A DNA stretch of 64,000 nucleotides from positions 24,263 to 88,262 of the forward strand of contig DATKML010000052.1 in assembly GCA_035541875.1 (NCBI GenBank). The letters are read 5' to 3'. Numbering within the stretch: the stretch's first letter is position 1; every line of letters starts with the position of its first letter. Source of the DNA: JAJPHI01 sp035541875. GTDB taxonomy: Bacteria; Desulfobacterota; Binatia; Binatales; Binataceae. The notes beneath the pieces were generated by a model. The model was not told the origin of the DNA, searched no databases, and was given only the letters and a program-made list of their open reading frames with translations. Shown piece by piece: positions 1-8,092 of this stretch. The position numbers were made by a program, and so were the translations under genes.

Positions 1-3000
1 ATAGAGCAGGTCCACGTTGGCTCGCAGGATGGCCTGTACGAGGCGATCGGCGTCGAGTTCCCCGGCAGTGCACCCCAATGCGACAGCAGCTTCGAGGCTA
101 ACCTGGATCTGTTTCTGCCCCCGACGGAAGATACCGCCACCTTTGCTGATCAGAGCTGGATCATAATCGGACCACTGCGAGCCGGGCTTCAGATAAAGCC
201 GCCGCCGCTCAGCAAAGCTTTTGGCCGGGTCGGGATTCGGATCGACGAAGATATGACGATGATCAAAGGCCGCGACCAACTTGATCTTGTCAGATTGGAG
301 CATCCCGTTGCCGAAGACGTCACCCGACATATCGCCGATTCCAACAACGGTAACTGGTGCGTCGGCTGGCCGGCCCAATTCGCGGAGGTGGCGTTTGGCG
401 GACTCCCAAGCACCGCGCGCCGTGATGCCCATCGCTTTGTGGTCGTAGCCGTGCTTACCGCCCGACGCGAACGCATCGCCGAGCCAGAAGTTGCGCGATT
501 GCGCGATCTCGTTGGCTAAATCGGAAAAGGTCGCGGTGCCCTTGTCGGCTGCAACGACCAGATAGGGTCCGTCGCTATCGTAAATCTTTACGCCGGGCGG
601 ATGCACCGTCACGCCGTCGACGACGTTGTCGGTCAGATCGAGCAGCGCGTTGATAAGCGTACGATAAGCCTCGACCACGGCCGCTCGATCAGACGTGCGT
701 CCAACAACGGCTTTGACGATGAAACCACCCTTCGCGCCAGTCGGGACGATGATCGCGTTTTTTACGATCTGGGTTTTCATCAGACCGAGAATTTCCGTCC
801 GAAAATCATCCAGGCGATCGCTGAACCGAATACCGCCGCGAGCGATACGGCCTGCTCGCAGATGGCATCCCTCCATCGTGGGCGAATTGACGTGAATTTC
901 GTACAACGGCGGAGTGTCGGTGAGGCCCGCGATTTTGGCGCTCTCGAACTTGAGTGCGATCCAGCGGCTGTTGGGGACCGCGAAGTAGTTCGTGCGAGTG
1001 GTCGCCTCGACCATCGTCAGGATCATGCGCGCGAGTCTATCGTCGGCTATGTTCTCGACGCTGGCGAGTTGGGCCAGGTAGCGCTGTCGCAACTCGCTCA
1101 GTTCGGCCGCCGGGGTATCACGTTTTGGATCGAAGCGCTTCAGGAAGAGAGCGACCAGCAGCCGACCCAACTGCGGTGTCTGCAGGAAGGGACGGCGCAT
1201 CGCCGGTCGTGCCGGGCCAAGTCGCATCTGGAAGGCAGCGGCCAGGTACGCACGCAGCAGCGCGGTTTCGCGCCAGGAGAGCCCGACCCTGAGGGTCAGC
1301 GCATTGAGCGGATCGTCCTCGGCCTGCCCGGTGCGCACCGCGACGATTGCATCGGCGATCACCGCAGCACCGGGCATCTGTTCGAGTGGCTTGCCGTCGA
1401 GAGTGCGGACGCGAAAAGCCTGAACATGCGCTGTTCGCGTCTCACCGTTCGGGTTCAGGCGAAACTCGTGAGCTTCTTCCGAGATCACTGAGATGCCGAA
1501 GTTCTGGAGCATCGGGATCAGGTCGGAAAGGATCGGAGCGTCGCCGAACTCATAGAGTCGCAGCTCTGTGGTGGAGGGATCCACCTCACCGGCCGCGGGA
1601 CCGATCAAAACGCTGAACTGAGTTTCTTTGCTGAGCCGCTCGATCTGATCGATATCGGCGAGCGCCATCTCGGGCGACGAGCTTGTTCGATAGTGGGGAG
1701 CAAACGCTGGCAACCATCGATTAAGCAGCTCGCGAGCCCGGGTCGGGCCGAATCGGGCGATTAGACCTTCACGCAATAGGTCATCCCAACTGCGAGCCAA
1801 TCGTTCAATCTCGGCGCGCAAATCCTCGACTATTTCCGGCGAAGGGGCAGGCGCCGCGAAACAGAAGTGCAGCCGGGCGGTGTAGCTCTGGCCCAAAGCG
1901 AGATTGTAGTAAACGAGTTTGCCGCCAAGCGCGCGTGCCAGTGCCGCCTGAATCGTCGAGCGAACATCCGCCGAAAAGCGATCACGCGGCATAATCACCA
2001 GCGCGATGACGTTGCCCCGCACGAGATCCGATTCGAGGCTCAGGCGGACCTCGGTTTCGTTCTCGAGATCGAGCACGATGCGCAGTTGCTCGCGTAGTTC
2101 CGCGGTCTTCGCGCGGAATAGCTCTTCTTTCGGAAAACTGTTGAAGGCCGCGACCAGGGCTTTGTAGTCGTGGGTTTGAGGTTTGACACCCTCGGCCTCG
2201 ATAACCTCGCGCAATTTCGCCCGCAGAACGGGGATATGTTCGGCTTCTTCGGAGTAGGCTTTCGCGGTGAAAAGCCCGATAAAGCGATCGAAGCCAAGCG
2301 CTTTACCCTTGGAATCGGTGCGGCGCAGCGTGATGTCGTCCATCAAAGTGCGGCGATGGACTTCGGATTCCGCGCGAGTCTTGCCGACGATCAGCGCTGG
2401 CCCATCGAAAAGCAGCTTCCGTAACCCAGGTTCGAGCGATTCGAGCGAAGTCGGCCGAAGAAAGCGCGATTCCGGACCCGTCCGCATGATCCCTAGGCTG
2501 GAGTCATTGTCGCTGATGATTGATGGCCTGCCATCGATAGGCTCGACGCGATAATGGCGATAGCCGAGAAAGACGAAGCCGATTTGAACCATCCAGCGCA
2601 GAAAGTCGCGCACCTCGACCAGTTCCCGCTGCGCCGCAGTCTCGTCGCAGATCTGCAGACATCGAGTGGTGATGGCGTCGAAATCGGCCGTGGAGTCGAG
2701 GACTTGGGTCAGGACCCGATGAAGATTGCGTTCAGTATTGTGGCAGTTCTCATCGCTCGCCTCGGCTTCGATTTCCGAGTGGGTGAATGATTCGGGGCGT
2801 TCGCTAGCCGCGCCGCGTTCGAAGGAAAGTAATTCGCCCTTGCCATTGCGCTGCACCCGAAAGATCGGATGGAGCAGTGTATGGACGGCGTAATCTCGGG
2901 CGCGGAAATATTCGCGGATGCTGTCGACGATGAACGGACAATCGGGCATCGCGGTCTCAACGACCAGCAAGCTCGTACCTTTGGGCTTGAAGACGCGAAC

Positions 3001-3207
3001 CTTGATTGATTCTTCGCGATGCTCAAAAAAGGCGAAGCCGCTTGAAGCGATAGCCGAACGTCGAGCGGCGGGAAATTCATCGGCCAGGTCCGCCGCCAAA
3101 CGGGCGAACATCCGATCGGTGAATAGCGTTAATCTGCGCGCCTGATGATCGTCAGGACGTTCCTGCACAGATGACTGACCAACATTAAGCTCAGTTGCCA
3201 AAGCCAC
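1..3207 (-). CDS. NAD-specific glutamate dehydrogenase (large type), 3' end outside window
   Basis: Oxidative deamination of glutamate to 2-oxoglutarate with NAD+, by the very large (about 1,500-1,600 residue) bacterial NAD-GDH family. I translated the minus strand as one uninterrupted frame of about 1,069 codons that runs off the left edge. Visible family blocks are MPDCPFIVDSIREY near the N-terminus, a long regulatory region, then ARGGIRFSDRLDDFRTEI, KNAIIVPTGAKGGFIVKA and GIGDMSGDVFGNGML with the dinucleotide-binding core. The start is uncertain: the frame opens after a TGA near 3234 and offers several GTG codons; GTG at 3207 is my choice, with no clear Shine-Dalgarno. The last visible residues are ILRANVDLLY, so roughly the C-terminal third is missing from the window. 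Divergent from the methyltransferase gene at 3264. Confidence 0.93.
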   Translation of the reverse strand, partial: MALATELNVGQSSVQERPDDHQARRLTLFTDRMFARLAADLADEFPAARRSAIASSGFAFFEHREESIKVRVFKPKGTSLLVVETAMPDCPFIVDSIREYFRARDYAVHTLLHPIFRVQRNGKGELLSFERGAASERPESFTHSEIEAEASDENCHNTERNLHRVLTQVLDSTADFDAITTRCLQICDETAAQRELVEVRDFLRWMVQIGFVFLGYRHYRVEPIDGRPSIISDNDSSLGIMRTGPESRFLRPTSLESLEPGLRKLLFDGPALIVGKTRAESEVHRRTLMDDITLRRTDSKGKALGFDRFIGLFTAKAYSEEAEHIPVLRAKLREVIEAEGVKPQTHDYKALVAAFNSFPKEELFRAKTAELREQLRIVLDLENETEVRLSLESDLVRGNVIALVIMPRDRFSADVRSTIQAALARALGGKLVYYNLALGQSYTARLHFCFAAPAPSPEIVEDLRAEIERLARSWDDLLREGLIARFGPTRARELLNRWLPAFAPHYRTSSSPEMALADIDQIERLSKETQFSVLIGPAAGEVDPSTTELRLYEFGDAPILSDLIPMLQNFGISVISEEAHEFRLNPNGETRTAHVQAFRVRTLDGKPLEQMPGAAVIADAIVAVRTGQAEDDPLNALTLRVGLSWRETALLRAYLAAAFQMRLGPARPAMRRPFLQTPQLGRLLVALFLKRFDPKRDTPAAELSELRQRYLAQLASVENIADDRLARMILTMVEATTRTNYFAVPNSRWIALKFESAKIAGLTDTPPLYEIHVNSPTMEGCHLRAGRIARGGIRFSDRLDDFRTEILGLMKTQIVKNAIIVPTGAKGGFIVKAVVGRTSDRAAVVEAYRTLINALLDLTDNVVDGVTVHPPGVKIYDSDGPYLVVAADKGTATFSDLANEIAQSRNFWLGDAFASGGKHGYDHKAMGITARGAWESAKRHLRELGRPADAPVTVVGIGDMSGDVFGNGMLQSDKIKLVAAFDHRHIFVDPNPDPAKSFAERRRLYLKPGSQWSDYDPALISKGGGIFRRGQKQIQVSLEAAVALGCTAGELDADRLVQAILRANVDLLY

Positions 3208-3242
3208 CCCCGCCACAAACACTCATTCGAACGGTCGCAGTA

Positions 3243-3248
3243 TATAAT
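3243..3248 (+). promoter_or_regulatory. Candidate -10 box upstream of the RNA methyltransferase
   Basis: A perfect TATAAT lies 16 bases before the ATG at 3264, in the short divergent gap with the glutamate dehydrogenase gene. No convincing -35 box sits 16-18 bases upstream, and there is no clear ribosome binding site, so the transcript may have a very short leader. Confidence 0.45.
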
Positions 3249-3263
3249 GAATAGTTACCCGCT

Positions 3264-4517
3264 ATGGAGCGATTCGAAATCGGCACGATGAGCTTCGGTC
3301 CCTACGGTATCGCTCGCGCAGGGGGTAAGACGATCCTAATCCCTGAGGTTGCGCCCGGCGACGTCGTCGAAGCCGAGGTTGTTGCAGCACGGCGCGACTA
3401 TACGATCGCACGTCCGGTGCAGCTGGTTCAGCCGGGTCCCGACCGACGCGAGGCTCTTTGCCGCTATCGACCCCAATGCGGCGGATGTGATTGGCAACAG
3501 ATCCATTACTCGGCGCAGGTGCGCATCAAGGCAGACCTGCTCGTGGCGGAGTTCCGGCGGTCTTTTGGGGTAGAGCTCGATCCTGTCGGGCTGGTCGAAC
3601 CGGCAACGACTGAATTCGCCTATCGATCGCGCGTGCGGCTCAAGGTCAGTGCAGAGGGTTCAATCGGGTATCACCAACTTGGGAGCAATCGATTAGTACC
3701 GATCGCGGAATGCCCGGTCGCTGGTATCGACCTGAAGCCCGCCGCATCCCTGGCCTCGGCTTTGGGCAAACGATGCGACGAAATCGAAGCCGTTAAGGCC
3801 GGCGATCATGAGGTTCTCGTGGTGACCCTCAAACGGCCTCTCGACAAGCGTGACCTAGCGATTGCGCGGCAAATGGTCGACGCGGATGACCATCGAGTCG
3901 CCGGGATCGTCATGCGCGGGGGCGATCAGCGGACTGTAGTAGGTCGCGCCACGATTACCGTAGAGGCGGAGGACGGTTGCTTAATCGAGGGCGAGGCCGA
4001 TCGTTTCAGCCAGGTGAATCCGGAGCAGAATCGAAAACTAGTGGCGCACGTTATGGCGTCGGCAGGAATCGCGCCTAATGATGTCGTACTCGATCTCTTC
4101 TGTGGCGCGGGGAACCTGAGCTTGCCGGCGGCGCGACGCGGAGCGGTGGTGACGGGCGTCGATGCGGACGAACTGGCGATCGCGGCGGCGCGCGAGAACG
4201 CGATCCGGATGAAGTTGAAGCAAGCGCAGTTCATCGCAATGGCAGCGGCGGACACCGCGCAATTTTTGCAACGCGCGAAATATCGCCCGACAGTTGTAAC
4301 GCTGGATCCGCCGCGAACGGGGGCGCTCCCGCTGATGGATGTGATCGCGAAGCTCAAGCCGCAGCGGATCATCTATGTATCATGCGACGTCGCCACGCTG
4401 GTACGTGACCTCGCGGTGCTGACGAAAGATGCCTATCGAATCGGTCGCGTAGCCGGATTCGATTTCTTCCCGAATACCCATCATGTGGAAGTCGTAGCTG
4501 AGGCGCTATTGACTTAG
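3264..4517 (+). CDS. 23S rRNA/tRNA uracil-C5 methyltransferase (RumA/RlmD/TrmA family)
   Basis: SAM-dependent methylation of a uridine C5 in rRNA or tRNA; 417 residues. The N-terminal 55 residues form a TRAM-type RNA-binding domain. Cys66, Cys72, Cys75 (CRYRPQCGGC) and Cys150 match the iron-sulfur cluster ligands of the RumA branch. The methyltransferase core shows LDLFCGAGNLSLP (SAM binding), LDPPRTGA, and YVSCDVATL with the catalytic Cys. FSQVNPEQN is the usual pre-core motif. Which uridine is modified cannot be told from sequence; RlmD-like and TrmA-like enzymes share this architecture. ATG at 3264 gives the full TRAM domain. No neighbour is functionally related. Confidence 0.93.
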   Translation: MERFEIGTMSFGPYGIARAGGKTILIPEVAPGDVVEAEVVAARRDYTIARPVQLVQPGPDRREALCRYRPQCGGCDWQQIHYSAQVRIKADLLVAEFRRSFGVELDPVGLVEPATTEFAYRSRVRLKVSAEGSIGYHQLGSNRLVPIAECPVAGIDLKPAASLASALGKRCDEIEAVKAGDHEVLVVTLKRPLDKRDLAIARQMVDADDHRVAGIVMRGGDQRTVVGRATITVEAEDGCLIEGEADRFSQVNPEQNRKLVAHVMASAGIAPNDVVLDLFCGAGNLSLPAARRGAVVTGVDADELAIAAARENAIRMKLKQAQFIAMAAADTAQFLQRAKYRPTVVTLDPPRTGALPLMDVIAKLKPQRIIYVSCDVATLVRDLAVLTKDAYRIGRVAGFDFFPNTHHVEVVAEALLT

Positions 4518-4587
4518 GTTCAAGGTGGTCCCTAATCTTAGCAGGGGTGGTTCCCAACGCCTTCCCGCCAGAGGTGTGCACCGAGCG

Positions 4588-4836
4588 ATGCCCAACAAGC
4601 CGGAAAAGCTAGCGCGACCCAAGATCACAATTATACCGGGCCGTGGCGTGGCCCAGACGATCAATTACCTGCTCGAAGACCGTGATGATCTCGAGTGGAT
4701 AATCGCCGTTGGCCGCACCAAGAATGGTGAACTCTTCTTCTATGACACCGGCGGCGATATCGTTGAGGACCTCGGTACGCTTGAGTATCTCAAGGCGCGA
4801 ATCGTGCGCGCTCACTTTGGCGACGAATACGAATAA
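4588..4836 (+). CDS. Small conserved-looking protein of unknown function
   Basis: 82 residues beginning MPNKPEKLARPKITI. I do not recognise the family. It has no signal peptide, no cysteines and an even spread of charged residues, with a predicted alpha/beta pattern (ITIIPGRG, WIIAVGRT, ELFFYDTGG). The in-frame extension back to 4525 lacks any start context and runs into the previous gene's trailer, so ATG 4588 is preferred. Located 70 bases after the methyltransferase and probably cotranscribed with the exported protein that follows. Confidence 0.6.
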   Translation: MPNKPEKLARPKITIIPGRGVAQTINYLLEDRDDLEWIIAVGRTKNGELFFYDTGGDIVEDLGTLEYLKARIVRAHFGDEYE

Positions 4837-5542
4837 GCCACTCTTCGCCTACATCAATAAGCGGTTTTCCCTCACGGCGCTGATAATAGTCAGCGCCGTC
4901 GTTTTTCGCGGTGCTCTCGCCTCGGCCGGGCAGGTGCAGACCCTGCCGTCGCAGCAAAACCTGCCCGCGCCACATCCGTCGGTCGCGCCGTTCAGCAATC
5001 AGAATCAAGGCCAGGGCGAGGAGACGATCCCGCCTCCCGCACTTCCCGGATCACAAGGTGGAACGAAGGAGATTCCGCTGCCCGAGGTGTTTCGCGGATG
5101 CTGGCACGGCATCGTCTCGCAAGTTGATGCGATCGTGCCAATCGACCCGCGCGCCGCGCATACGATTTGGCTGACGAAGACCTATACGCTCTGCTACAAA
5201 CAGGCGGGTTACAACGGGAAGTGGGTGCTGACCTTCGCGCAGGGCGCGGTGGCTGATCGCAGTCGAGTACAAGATCAACGCCAGGCAATTCGTGTCGAAT
5301 CCGTCAGTGGCGCGGATCGGGCCGAGATCACTGCCTACCTGCATTTCCGCTCAAGCGGGGTAAGTATTTTCGGGATGCCGACGGGAATAGTGAACGTGCA
5401 GGACGAACTTGCCCATCTGCATTGCTACGTGATGCCGGATCAGCAGGAGATGGATGTGCGAGCGAAGGTCTTCGTCGAAACCGATGGCAAGCCTTCGGTT
5501 AATATCTTCTGGCACACGCGCTTTTTTCGCTCTCCGTCCTAG
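4817..5542 (+). CDS. Exported protein of unknown function
   Basis: About 241 residues. After a short basic stretch (NKPLFAYINKRFS) comes a hydrophobic segment LTALIIVSAVVFRGALASA typical of a signal peptide, then a Pro/Gln-rich linker and a mature domain with three cysteines (FRGCWHG, TLCYKQ, HLHCYV). The start is unclear: no ATG occurs between the preceding gene and the signal segment, and TTG at 4817, overlapping that gene by 20 bases, is the best available. The upstream ATG at 4709 would give a poor N-terminus overlapping the neighbour by 128 bases. Family not recognised; periplasmic or cell-surface location is inferred. Confidence 0.6.
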   Translation: MATNTNKPLFAYINKRFSLTALIIVSAVVFRGALASAGQVQTLPSQQNLPAPHPSVAPFSNQNQGQGEETIPPPALPGSQGGTKEIPLPEVFRGCWHGIVSQVDAIVPIDPRAAHTIWLTKTYTLCYKQAGYNGKWVLTFAQGAVADRSRVQDQRQAIRVESVSGADRAEITAYLHFRSSGVSIFGMPTGIVNVQDELAHLHCYVMPDQQEMDVRAKVFVETDGKPSVNIFWHTRFFRSPS

Positions 5543-5551
5543 GATTAGGGA

Positions 5552-5989
5552 TCAATCCTCGAACGGCTCGGTCGGTGGCGTGACCATGATCGCGCCACGT
5601 TCGATCGTGAGGGGGATACGATAGAGAAATTTGCCGCACGCGCTGCGCGGGCCGGCGATACACTCTCCAGTCGCCGGGTCGTAATAGGCGTTATGCGTCT
5701 GGCACATCAGATAGCGGCCCTGTTCAGCGAAAAACTGATTATCGACCCAATCCATCGCCATCGGCACGTGGCGGCATCGATTTACATAAGCGTGAAGTTC
5801 CCCGTGATAATTGATGACGAAGCATTCCTCGTCGATGCCGTTGATCGGCAGCATGAATTTCATCGAATGGCCGGGCTCGATCGCCGACGCGAGTCCGACG
5901 CGATAACGCTGCGCCGAGGTGACCGGTTCCGCACGAACCTGATCCCGATGTGGGTTGGCGAGTGATGCGCGTCGCTTCTTGTCAGACAC
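5552..5989 (-). CDS. Stand-alone Rieske [2Fe-2S] protein
   Basis: 145 residues. Cluster ligands are Cys72-X-His74 (CRH) and Cys96-X2-His99 (CQTH), the Rieske pattern, followed by the GECIAGPRS loop. No catalytic oxygenase domain is fused and none lies adjacent, so it is a ferredoxin-like electron carrier or a small Rieske oxidoreductase subunit. No signal peptide, so cytoplasmic. Its 3' end converges on the exported protein at 5542 with a 9-base gap. Partner unknown. Confidence 0.88.
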   Translation of the reverse strand: MSDKKRRASLANPHRDQVRAEPVTSAQRYRVGLASAIEPGHSMKFMLPINGIDEECFVINYHGELHAYVNRCRHVPMAMDWVDNQFFAEQGRYLMCQTHNAYYDPATGECIAGPRSACGKFLYRIPLTIERGAIMVTPPTEPFED

Positions 5990-6027
5990 GAAAAGGAGTC
6001 TTTCCTGCTCGAATCCACAAGTCCAGC

Positions 6028-6061
6028 GCGCATCGCAAAAAGGCTGCTTGCCGCGATGCGC
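6028..6061. repeat. Inverted repeat between Rieske and Memo genes
   Basis: GCGCATCGC (6028-6036) and GCGATGCGC (6053-6061) form a perfect 9-bp stem around a 16-base loop in the divergent gap. No T-tract follows on either strand, so it is not a standard terminator. It could be an operator or an mRNA leader structure. Confidence 0.5.
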
Positions 6062-6119
6062 TGTGCGCCCGTAACATCAATGAGGTTAGAGTCTTGTTCG
6101 AGGCAGTGGGGAGTAGCTG

Positions 6120-7355
6120 ATGATCGAAAAGCCGCGAATTCGTCCGGTTGAAGTTATGCCGGTACAACAGGATGATCAGACGTACGTCATGTTGCGTGAT
6201 CCCTCGGGCGTTGCTCCTGAGCCGATTGTTATCGGCGGGGGAGCCTATTTCCTTGTAACGCTCTTCGACGGCAATAACGATCGGCGCGATATTCAGGCCG
6301 CCTTCATGCGGCGCTTCGGGGAGCTATTGCCCTCGGAGCATCTCGATGGCCTGATCGAGGCTCTCGACAAGGGCTACTTTCTCGATTCGCCTGCTTATGC
6401 CGATCGGGTGCGCGAAATTCATGAAGCCTTCGCGCAGTCGCCGCAGCGACCAGCCGCGCTGGCGGGGCTCGCATACGACAACGATCCGGTTCGTTTACGC
6501 GCTGAGATTGCGAGCTATTTCGCACGGCCCGGAGCGCCGGGAGCGATTCCGACACCGCGTGGTGACGGACCGGGACTGAGCGGTCTGATTTCGCCCCATA
6601 TCGATCCGCGGCGTGGAGGCGCGGCATACGCGCATGCCTATGGAGAATTGCTCACGCGGGAGCGACCCGACCTGGTGGTGATTCTCGGAACGTCGCACTA
6701 CGGGATGAGCTCGCAGCTCTTCACCGCCACGCGCAAGGATTACGCGACGCCGCTCGGCACGGTCGCGACCGACAGCGAATTCGCCGAACGGTTGGCCGCG
6801 CGCTACAAGGAAGGCGACCTGTTCGCGCAGGAAATTGCGCATCGTAATGAGCACTCGATCGAATTCCAGGCGTTGTTTCTGGCTTGGGCAATCGGGACAG
6901 CGGGCTACAAGATCGTCCCGATTCTCGTTGGTTCGTTCCACGAGATGGTCCATTCGGGAGAGACGCCCGGCTTCGATGGTCGCGTGCGGGGTTTTATCGA
7001 TGCGTTACGCGCGGAGATTGAGGCCGATCAGCGCAATGTGCTGATTATCGCGGGCGTGGACTTCGCGCACGTCGGCAAAAAGTTCGGCGACAGCTTCTCG
7101 GCCGACGAGAAGGTTGCTGAGTGGGTGCGCGGCGAGGACCTCGCGTTGATCGAGAATATCAAGCGCGGCGATCCCGATGGATTCTTCGCAGAGGTCGCGA
7201 AGGACAAGGATGCGCGGAAAATTTGCGGTCTCTCGCCGATGTACACGCAGCTCGAACTGCTGCGCGGTCACAACGCGCGGCTGCTGATGCACGATATCGC
7301 GATGGAGCCGCAGACCGAGTCGGCGGTCTCGTTTGCGAGTCTCGCGATTGACTAG
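6120..7355 (+). CDS. Memo-family (AmmeMemoRadiSam protein B-like) protein with PqqD-like N-terminal domain
   Basis: 411 residues. Residues about 150-411 are the MEMO1/AMMECR-associated domain: GLISPHIDPRRGG, VVILGTSHYG, HRNEHSIEFQALFL, ILVGSFHEM and IIAGVDFAHVG, with metal-binding His residues like those of Memo and the extradiol-dioxygenase fold. Residues about 5-95 (rpvevmpv..., FLVTLFDGNNDRRDIQAAF, LIEALDKGYFLDSP) look like a PqqD/RRE-type winged helix. In many genomes Memo proteins sit with an AMMECR1 protein and a radical-SAM enzyme; neither is nearby, so this copy acts alone or with distant partners. Function remains uncertain. Confidence 0.85.
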   Translation: MIEKPRIRPVEVMPVQQDDQTYVMLRDPSGVAPEPIVIGGGAYFLVTLFDGNNDRRDIQAAFMRRFGELLPSEHLDGLIEALDKGYFLDSPAYADRVREIHEAFAQSPQRPAALAGLAYDNDPVRLRAEIASYFARPGAPGAIPTPRGDGPGLSGLISPHIDPRRGGAAYAHAYGELLTRERPDLVVILGTSHYGMSSQLFTATRKDYATPLGTVATDSEFAERLAARYKEGDLFAQEIAHRNEHSIEFQALFLAWAIGTAGYKIVPILVGSFHEMVHSGETPGFDGRVRGFIDALRAEIEADQRNVLIIAGVDFAHVGKKFGDSFSADEKVAEWVRGEDLALIENIKRGDPDGFFAEVAKDKDARKICGLSPMYTQLELLRGHNARLLMHDIAMEPQTESAVSFASLAID

Positions 7356-7356
7356 G

Positions 7357-8076
7357 TCAGCGCGAATGCTGCTTTAGAAATTCGCGAACCTGCTTGGCCG
7401 CGGTCGGTGCAACGTCGGGCGCTTTCCAGCTGCGGATCATCCCGATCTTCGGATTCAGCTGCACGATTTCGTCGGAGATCGGCCCGGGATGATAGAGATC
7501 GTCGCCGCGCAGCACGACCATCGGAATCGTGCACGAGCGTAGGAAATCGCGTGACACTGAGAAAACGAAGTCGCTGCCGTACATGCTCTCGCGGAAAGTC
7601 TTGAAGGTCGCATCGTCGGCGACGCCGGCCTCGCGCAGCTCCAGCGCCCAGCCGTCGAACATCTCGCGGAAGGCCGAACGATTCTCGTGCAGGCCAATCG
7701 GGTTCTGCAGGACTGCCGAGATGATCCGATTCGGGGCCGCCTGAGCAATACTCAGGCAATAGGACGAGCCAATACATCCACCCATCACATGGCAGCGATC
7801 GATCTTGAGATGGTCGAGCAGCGCGAGATGGTCGTTGGTGTAGGTCATCCATCCGTCAGTGGCGCTGACGGGGCCGCGCGAGCGCGGTGTGGCGTTGCGC
7901 TGATCCATCGCGATCACGCGAAAATCAGCGGCGAATTCCTTCGTCGGATCGAAGGGGCTGCGATGCCAGAAATCGACGGCGGAGCGCATCCCGCCGGGCG
8001 CGAAAAGCAGGATCGGAAAACCTGAACCGAACTCCTCGTAGTACAGTGAGACTCCGTTGCGTTCGAAAGTCGGCAT
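7357..8076 (-). CDS. Alpha/beta hydrolase-fold protein with altered catalytic residues
   Basis: 239 residues with the hydrolase fold: LLFAPGGMRS (oxyanion region), VIAMDQRNA, the nucleophile elbow MGGCIGSSY and a late VVLRGDDLYHP acid-containing strand. The elbow carries Cys instead of the usual Ser, and the C-terminal position where the catalytic His normally follows Gly reads SWKAPDVAPTAA with no His. It may be a thiol-type hydrolase or a non-catalytic relative. It follows the CoA-transferase by 16 bases and is probably cotranscribed, suggesting a shared acyl-CoA or degradative pathway. Confidence 0.85.
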   Translation of the reverse strand: MPTFERNGVSLYYEEFGSGFPILLFAPGGMRSAVDFWHRSPFDPTKEFAADFRVIAMDQRNATPRSRGPVSATDGWMTYTNDHLALLDHLKIDRCHVMGGCIGSSYCLSIAQAAPNRIISAVLQNPIGLHENRSAFREMFDGWALELREAGVADDATFKTFRESMYGSDFVFSVSRDFLRSCTIPMVVLRGDDLYHPGPISDEIVQLNPKIGMIRSWKAPDVAPTAAKQVREFLKQHSR

Positions 8077-8092
8077 GATTAGCTTCGCTCCT

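Noticed and set aside
601..1491. Plus-strand 296-codon open frame
   Set aside because: It lies antisense to the glutamate dehydrogenase, whose minus-strand translation shows clear family motifs throughout; the plus frame has no recognisable domain.
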